Shown here: positions 61,401-64,000 of the stretch, piece after piece
Position numbering within the stretch: the first letter of the stretch is position 1
Layout: every line of letters starts with the position of its first letter
Source of the DNA: Scortum barcoo
Taxonomy: Eukaryota; Chordata; Actinopteri; Centrarchiformes; Terapontidae
Assembly (NCBI GenBank): GCA_023238725.1
Contig: CM041545.1
Span: 20,427,501 to 20,491,500, forward strand
Direction: 5' to 3'
DNA: 64,000 bases
Translations under genes and position numbers: made by a program
The notes under the pieces: generated by a model
Seen by the model: only the letters and a program-made list of their open reading frames with translations
Database searches by the model: none
Told to the model about the DNA's origin: nothing

Positions 61401-64000
61401 CAGTCCACATGGGACGCACTTTGTAACAATGACGCTGGAACAACAGCGGCTCCCTTTCTCCGGAGCTAAAGTGAATGAGTTTGACTTCCAGATCTCATCC
61501 AATCACTTTGCGGGTGGAGTGTGGGCGCGCGGATACATTTTGATTACAGCGGCGAGTCAGAGGTCATCCTGCAGGTTGATCATCGCATGTGGCCATTAAG
61601 GGGCTTAAAAGCTTTGCTGCATGATAAACATCATCAACGTCTACTGTCTTTGAGTGCTCTTCATCCGAATGCAGCACCATCCTTTCAAGCACTCTGACTT
61701 AGCTTTTTTTTAATTATGTGTGCTTTTTAAGAATGTGTGAAGTCTGAAATGCCAGATGCTGATCGAAAAACCAACAGCGGGTACAAAATGATGAAATATG
61801 CTTCCCCTAATACTTGTGTGGAAACGGCGTGTCACTGACAAAGTCAATTTAGTCGATGTTAATGGCAAAATTCCTGAACAAACAAGAGCCAGCTCGTTGG
61901 AAATTGGATGCCGCTTAAATGCCAGTCATCCAATGTGTAATTTACTTTGACAATACTTAAACGTTTGTGTAATCTAAAGTTAAAAGGTAGACACATCTCA
62001 TCCATGTGGAGACAGTTCAGACAGAGAAATGACTTTTAATCAAACTCAACTTTTCCCTACTTTCATGCATCTTTTTCATTTCAGCCTTGATTGAGGTAGT
62101 GGAGGTATGGATTCAGACTAATTGCTATTGTTTGCAGATGCCTATGCTCAGAGCCACACCACGCTTAATCACCACAAATTGCTCCTGTCAGTTCCCTTTC
62201 ATATACCTCTCCTTATGTGTGATCAATCTTGCAGAAGGAAAGAGCTCAATCTGATGCAGAGACAATGGATCACAAAAGTTGCAGGCAAGAAGTATCATGC
62301 TTTCTCTCCAGACAAATCAATATCAAACCCCCCAAACGACGCATCCAAGTGCCGCAGCCGAACGAGCTGGTGCGAGTCGCTGGTTGAATTTGTGGAACTT
62401 TCAGTCATCCAGATTGTTCATGGTGGTTCAATTTTGCCTTCATTAAAGCTCAGAGCCATTTCACATGTCCTATAAAATCTAATCAGCTGTACCACAAGCC
62501 AAAGCCCTCAGCAGTATATTTTACTTTAGTCAAAACAATTGCAGCCGGTGGCGTTTCATGCTCCATTCTGCGTTTCAGAGAATGTGAAAATGGTCGCGGA
62601 AACAAACAAAAACAACAGCACACTACCTCCAATCAAACAGGCAAATTTATGCATGGGTTGGAAGTCGTAGCCTTCCTGATTATTTTACAACACAAACTCT
62701 CGCCTTGGCTCTGTTACCATCCTGCAGCTGCTAATGGTGAATCAGCCGCTGAGCTATCTGAGCCCCCGAGAGCATCCATTATACCTGAGTGCCGCTCGCA
62801 TCGATTTTAGCGGTGGGATGACCTTACTGGTCTTTGGGTTTGGTCCACGCTGAGGCCATTCTCAATTGTTTCCAGTCTGAATTGGGAGCCTGCCGGTGTG
62901 GAGCCCAGGGGAGTCATTTTTGGCGCTGAATTCGGCAAAAAATAATAATGCACCTGCGGGTCTAAAGTTTAATTTTCTGGATTTTTGATCCATTCACAGT
63001 GACCCTGTGGCATCATGACAGGGACATAAATCACCGGGACAGAGTGAGCAGCGGCCGTAACAATCCCCAGATGTAACCCAGTAGGTGTCAATAATTTCTG
63101 ACTTCCACAGATGCAGAACTGACTGAAAGTGGATTGGTTGCAGCGATAGCAGCGCCTCAGGGAGGGTTTACTCACTTTACGTCCTACCAAATAAAATGTG
63201 AGCAATTGATACACGTGTATGCACAGTAATACGCATAAGGACCAAAAGTGAAGGACCAAAGATGAAGAAATATTTCAGTAAATTGCTTCAATTAGCAACA
63301 ATTATCATTGTTGTGACAGCACTGTAATTTTCTCATCATATTCTCTGCAAAATAAGCTATAAATGAAAAATAATAACATCATTATATAGACAGAATACCT
63401 GTGCAAATACATCTACATTACATATAATAACTACTGAATATTCTTACTGTTATCAGCACTCAGACTGAATTAGAGTGGTTGCCTCTGACGAATAAAAAAT
63501 AAGCTATTTATCCTTCGAAACTAAAAAAAAGTTCAGCAAAAAGAAGAAAAAAAAACATTCTTGTGTGTGTTTTTTTTTTAAAGGATACAAGAAAATGATT
63601 TCTGACAGCAATGATCAAAAATAAAACATCCCACAAACGACCGCCTCGGTAATAGAGGATGTATTTTGAACCATTGAATTCACAGGTTTCTATTGTTCAT
63701 TGACAACGTATTTCCTGTGTCGATGTCGATTACTCACTCAAACACCCACATTCTTCCCCAGCAGGACTCATAAATTCAGACTGGCATTTGACCTGTGGCA
63801 ATTTCTCAAAGAAGTTTGTTTGTTTACCTTCTTCCTCCTTCCCGGCTCGGTGAGGTTGAGAGGATTTTAATTTGTTGAGCTATCGACAGTGGCTGCTCGC
63901 CGCTGAGACTATAGGATATCGATACCAGTCACAGTCAACAAAACGACGGAGAGAGGCTCGTACTGTGGGGTCGGAGATGATTTTGTCAAATTGGCAGAGA
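58483..64000. other. Gene-free sequence to the window end
   Basis: No gene is recognisable. G+C-richer unique blocks lie at 59930-60160, 61440-61600 and 62330-62960. They carry TAAT/ATTA cores but no repeat signature and are candidates for conserved non-coding DNA. T tracts lie near 61051-61059 and 63571-63580. The last 200 bases (63840-64000) are moderately G+C-rich with no identifiable exon. Confidence 0.4.

Noticed and set aside
61119..61502. 127-codon minus-strand frame
   Set aside because: No recognisable domain or motif, and a plus-strand frame overlaps it. Consistent with chance.

Overview
This is vertebrate nuclear DNA, most likely from a percomorph (spiny-rayed) teleost. I infer this from A+T-rich sequence with many di- and trinucleotide microsatellites, the absence of compact genes, and fragments of interspersed repeats typical of percomorph genomes: a retroposon tail ending in ATGG units, a 'subject to rapid decay' repeat containing a 'ttgttgagatatttcagtct' motif, Tc1-like relics, and a Gypsy-type solo LTR. 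No long reading frame spans the window. The longest ATG-type frames are about 100-145 codons, unrelated to anything I recognise, and fit chance. I see no tRNA, rRNA, CRISPR, operon or prokaryotic signal. The window is best read as intergenic or deep intronic sequence.

Layout. 1-5 kb: unique AT-rich sequence, a 4-unit minisatellite (1675-1808) and one splice-bounded open stretch (4182-4298) that could be a real exon. 5.4-5.6 kb: a 5'-truncated retroposon with a perfect 13-bp target-site duplication. 5.6-17.5 kb: mostly unique DNA with microsatellites, an old repeat at 12.4 kb and a SINE-like element at 14.4 kb. 17.6-18.5 kb: a dead LINE endonuclease fragment, then a repeat carrying a 71-bp (TA)n tract. 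18.5-35 kb: mostly unique, with a Tc1 relic at 22.6 kb and a probable repeat at 28.7-29.4 kb. 35-39 kb: several repeat fragments, including a second Tc1 relic of the same family in the opposite orientation. 39-47.9 kb: unique DNA with (TG)19 and (TA)n tracts. 47.9-48.8 kb: an old repeat split by a 688-bp solo LTR. 49.8 kb: a possible 3'-terminal coding exon on the minus strand. 52.7-53.1 kb: a second copy of the same old repeat, split by a retroposon. 54.9-55.0 kb: a 21-bp-stem hairpin beside a 39-bp splice-bounded segment. 55-64 kb: unique DNA.

The clearest result is a transposition history that can be read from the sequence alone. Two copies of one unnamed repeat 5 kb apart were each interrupted by a different element, and each copy shows the other's empty site. 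Several unique blocks are moderately G+C-rich with homeodomain-type TAAT cores and look like conserved non-coding regulatory DNA, but only cross-species alignment can show that. I found no convincing new biological system.
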